A DNA stretch of 34,067 nucleotides from NCBI GenBank assembly GCA_051655155.1, contig JBOFZL010000018.1, positions 1-34,067 on the forward strand. The letters run 5' to 3'. A program made the position numbers and the translations under genes. How positions within the stretch are numbered: the stretch's first letter is position 1; the number at the start of each line of letters is the position of its first letter. The stretch is from JBOFZL01 sp051655155 (GTDB lineage: Bacteria > Bacillota > Clostridia > Peptostreptococcales > Filifactoraceae). Below the pieces are notes generated by a model. That model was not told the origin of the DNA, ran no database searches, and saw only the letters and a list, made by a program, of their open reading frames with translations. Positions 32,280 through 34,067 of this stretch are shown piece by piece.

Positions 32280-33941
32280 ATGAACAAAGAGCAGAAAATT
32301 AAAAATGGAGAAGCGAGTAACAATTTTTTAAAGGGAGCTGTCATATTGGGAGTAGCAGGAGTGTTAGTTAAGGTATTAGGAGCTATATTTAAAATACCAC
32401 TAGCAAATATTATTTTGGATACAGGGATGGGCTATTATACTGCTGCATATCCTATATACGTTATGTTACTATCAATAGCTACAACGGGATTTCCAATAGC
32501 AATATCAAAAATGGTATCTGAGCGTAGAGCTCTTGGAGATTCTAAAGGGGCACATAAAGTTTTTAAAACAACAATGATTATATTAATTTTGATAGGTATA
32601 ATTACATCAACAGGAATATACTTCGGTGCAGGATATATTGTGAATGTAGTATTAGCAAACGAAAATGCATTTTATCCTCTTATAGCCTTGGCACCAGCAC
32701 TATTGATAGTACCAATAATGGCAGGTTTTAGAGGATATTTTCAGGGTAGAAATAATATGTCACCAACTGCAATATCTCAGATTTTTGAACAATTAGGACG
32801 TGTTATAATAGGTTTGTCATTAGCTATAATTTTACTTCCAAAAGGGCTAGAGTTTGCTGCTGCTGGAGCTTCGTTTGGAGCAGTGGCAGGTGCTGTATTT
32901 GGACTTATAGTAATCTTCATAATATACATTAAAAATAAGGGATTAATAAAAAAGGAACTAGAATCGGCAGCATTTTTTGAACCAGAACCAGTAACAAAAA
33001 TAATAAAAGAACTTCTTATGATAGCTGTTCCTATAATTATAGGAGCGTTAGTTATGCCGCTAATGTCTTTTATAGATGCAGCAGTTGTTATTAGGCGATT
33101 AAGAGATTCTGGATTTGACTATGAAACAGCCAACGCTATGTATGGACAACTAGGCATGGGAGCAACATTGATTAATCTGCCTCAGATAGTTACATCAGCC
33201 ATAGCAATATCAATAGTTCCAGTGATTTCTAGATATTTCACTATTGGTGATATGGAATCTGCAAGATATAATGCGAAATTAGCAACAAGAATAACAACAT
33301 TGATAGGATTGCCAGCAGGAATAGGATTGATGGTGCTATCAGAACCGATAATGAGACTTCTATATGCAGGAGTATATGCAAAAGAACCTGATAATAATTT
33401 GGCTATGATATTATTCATGTTGGGAATGGGAGTAGTATTTTTAAGTTTAATTCAATCGTTCACGTCTATATTGCAAGGTATGGGAAAAGCATATGTGCCT
33501 GTGGTCAATTTGTTTATAGGAGCTGTGGCAAAAATTGCCTGTACCTATACTCTAACAGCGATACCATCTATAAATGTATTAGGTGCAGCGATAGGAACAA
33601 CTTCAGCCTATATAATTGCAGTGGTACTAGACTTTAGGTCAATGACGAAGGCTTTAAAACTTAAATTTGATGTTAAGGAATTTCTTTTAAAGCCACTACT
33701 TACAGCAGGGATAATGGCAATAGCAGCAAGGATAGGTTATAGCGTATTTGGGGGAATTACCTTAGGAGCAAGCCCTAATTTTATGAAAAATCTCTTAGGA
33801 ACAGTAACGGGAATGGGACTTGGGGGTATAGCTTATATAGTAGCCCTATTTAAAACAAACACAATAACTAAAAAAGACTTTGAAAACCTTAAAAAAGGTG
33901 AAAAGATAATAAAAGTTTTAGAAAAAGTAAAATTAATCTAA
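32280..33941 (+). CDS. MurJ/SpoVB-type polysaccharide or lipid II flippase
   Basis: The 553-residue membrane protein has about 14 hydrophobic segments. The start FLKGAVILGVAGVLVKVLGAIFKIPLANIIL is the family's first helix. Other marks are GMGYYTAAYPIYVMLLSIATTGFPIAISKMVSER, AGFRGYFQGRNNMSPTAISQIFEQ and LQGMGKAYVPVVNLFIG. The N-terminal FRGYFQG and SPTAISQ pieces are typical of SpoVB/YtgP/MurJ-like exporters in the MOP superfamily. They move undecaprenyl-linked precursors of the wall or other polymers across the membrane. Whether this is the essential MurJ or a spore-cortex paralogue cannot be told. It closes the operon. Confidence 0.93.
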   Translation: MNKEQKIKNGEASNNFLKGAVILGVAGVLVKVLGAIFKIPLANIILDTGMGYYTAAYPIYVMLLSIATTGFPIAISKMVSERRALGDSKGAHKVFKTTMIILILIGIITSTGIYFGAGYIVNVVLANENAFYPLIALAPALLIVPIMAGFRGYFQGRNNMSPTAISQIFEQLGRVIIGLSLAIILLPKGLEFAAAGASFGAVAGAVFGLIVIFIIYIKNKGLIKKELESAAFFEPEPVTKIIKELLMIAVPIIIGALVMPLMSFIDAAVVIRRLRDSGFDYETANAMYGQLGMGATLINLPQIVTSAIAISIVPVISRYFTIGDMESARYNAKLATRITTLIGLPAGIGLMVLSEPIMRLLYAGVYAKEPDNNLAMILFMLGMGVVFLSLIQSFTSILQGMGKAYVPVVNLFIGAVAKIACTYTLTAIPSINVLGAAIGTTSAYIIAVVLDFRSMTKALKLKFDVKEFLLKPLLTAGIMAIAARIGYSVFGGITLGASPNFMKNLLGTVTGMGLGGIAYIVALFKTNTITKKDFENLKKGEKIIKVLEKVKLI

Positions 33942-33948
33942 AAAAGTA

Positions 33949-33977
33949 TTGACATAAAAAAGATATGATGATATATT
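33949..33977 (+). promoter_or_regulatory. strong promoter at the right end, likely for stable RNA
   Basis: TTGACA (33949-33954), 17 bases and TATATT (33972-33977) lie 7 bases after the flippase stop. No protein gene or ribosome binding site follows within the window. Confidence 0.8.
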
Positions 33978-33981
33978 AAAC

Positions 33982-34005
33982 GAGGTCGTCCGAGAGGGCG
34001 GCCTT
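33982..34005 (+). other. GNRA-capped hairpin at the transcript start, followed by an A-rich tract and second -35 box
   Basis: AGGTCGTCC (33983-33991) pairs with GGGCGGCCT (33996-34004) around GAGA, a GNRA loop. The stem is GC-rich, which contrasts with the surrounding AT-rich DNA. It is followed by repeated AAAAAAGC-type runs (34006-34062) and by TTGAC at 34063-34067, the beginning of another -35 box. Tandem promoters with an A-rich (UP-like) stretch are typical upstream of rRNA or tRNA operons. Confidence 0.6.
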
Positions 34006-34067
34006 AAAAAACACCGAAAACAAAAAGCGAAGAAAAAAGCAAAGAAAAAAGCAAAAAAGAACTTGAC

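Overview
The window is AT-rich DNA from a low-GC, Gram-positive anaerobe of the class Clostridia (inferred). The evidence is Shine-Dalgarno sites of the AGGAGG type before nearly every gene, many TTGACA-N16/17-TATAAT promoters, a T-box leader before thrS, an L20-type leader before infC, acetate kinase, and a complete selenocysteine system. No species is assigned. The genes named here look chromosomal; the accessory material is IS256-family debris at the left and a small repeat-flanked cassette near 24.4-26.3 kb.

Region 1 (1-6.2 kb, mostly minus strand): two decayed IS256-family elements flank a cysteine-rich DUF3795 protein. They are followed by a YbhB/PEBP protein, an HxlR-type regulator, and a two-gene unit made of an unrecognised protein with a ribbon-helix-helix-like N-terminus and the disaggregase ClpB.

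Region 2 (6.3-12.5 kb, plus strand): a full selenium module in the order selD-selA-selB-selC, then ackA. selD contains an in-frame UGA at codon 21 with a hairpin just downstream, so SelD is itself a selenoprotein. A strong promoter and a complete intrinsic terminator lie upstream of selD and bound a candidate RNA of about 110 nt with a CCUCCC loop.

Region 3 (12.5-18.3 kb): yceD-rpmF; a GNAT protein and a small internally duplicated membrane protein; then plsX, Asp23, nusB with an unusual charged tail, a DUF6873 protein and a DUF445 protein.

Region 4 (18.3-24.2 kb): T-box-thrS, a GNAT protein, a leader with attenuator followed by infC (AUU start)-rpmI-rplT, then trpS-lspA. This is translation machinery under RNA-level control.

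Region 5 (24.2-26.8 kb): an accessory pocket. A secreted protein built of two tandem repeats lies between two direct repeats of about 100 bp. Each repeat carries a promoter and an ATATCATTTAT-type inverted-repeat motif. A small ribbon-helix-helix protein follows. The secreted-protein gene ends at a hairpin that resembles the end of the IS256 element from the left of the window.

Region 6 (27-33.9 kb): one tightly packed plus-strand operon: metallo-beta-lactamase-fold protein, small (p)ppGpp synthetase, metallophosphoesterase, threonine aldolase, lipid kinase, alpha/beta hydrolase and MurJ/SpoVB-type flippase. The window ends in a strong promoter, a GNRA-capped hairpin and the start of a second -35 box, which looks like the upstream region of a stable-RNA operon.
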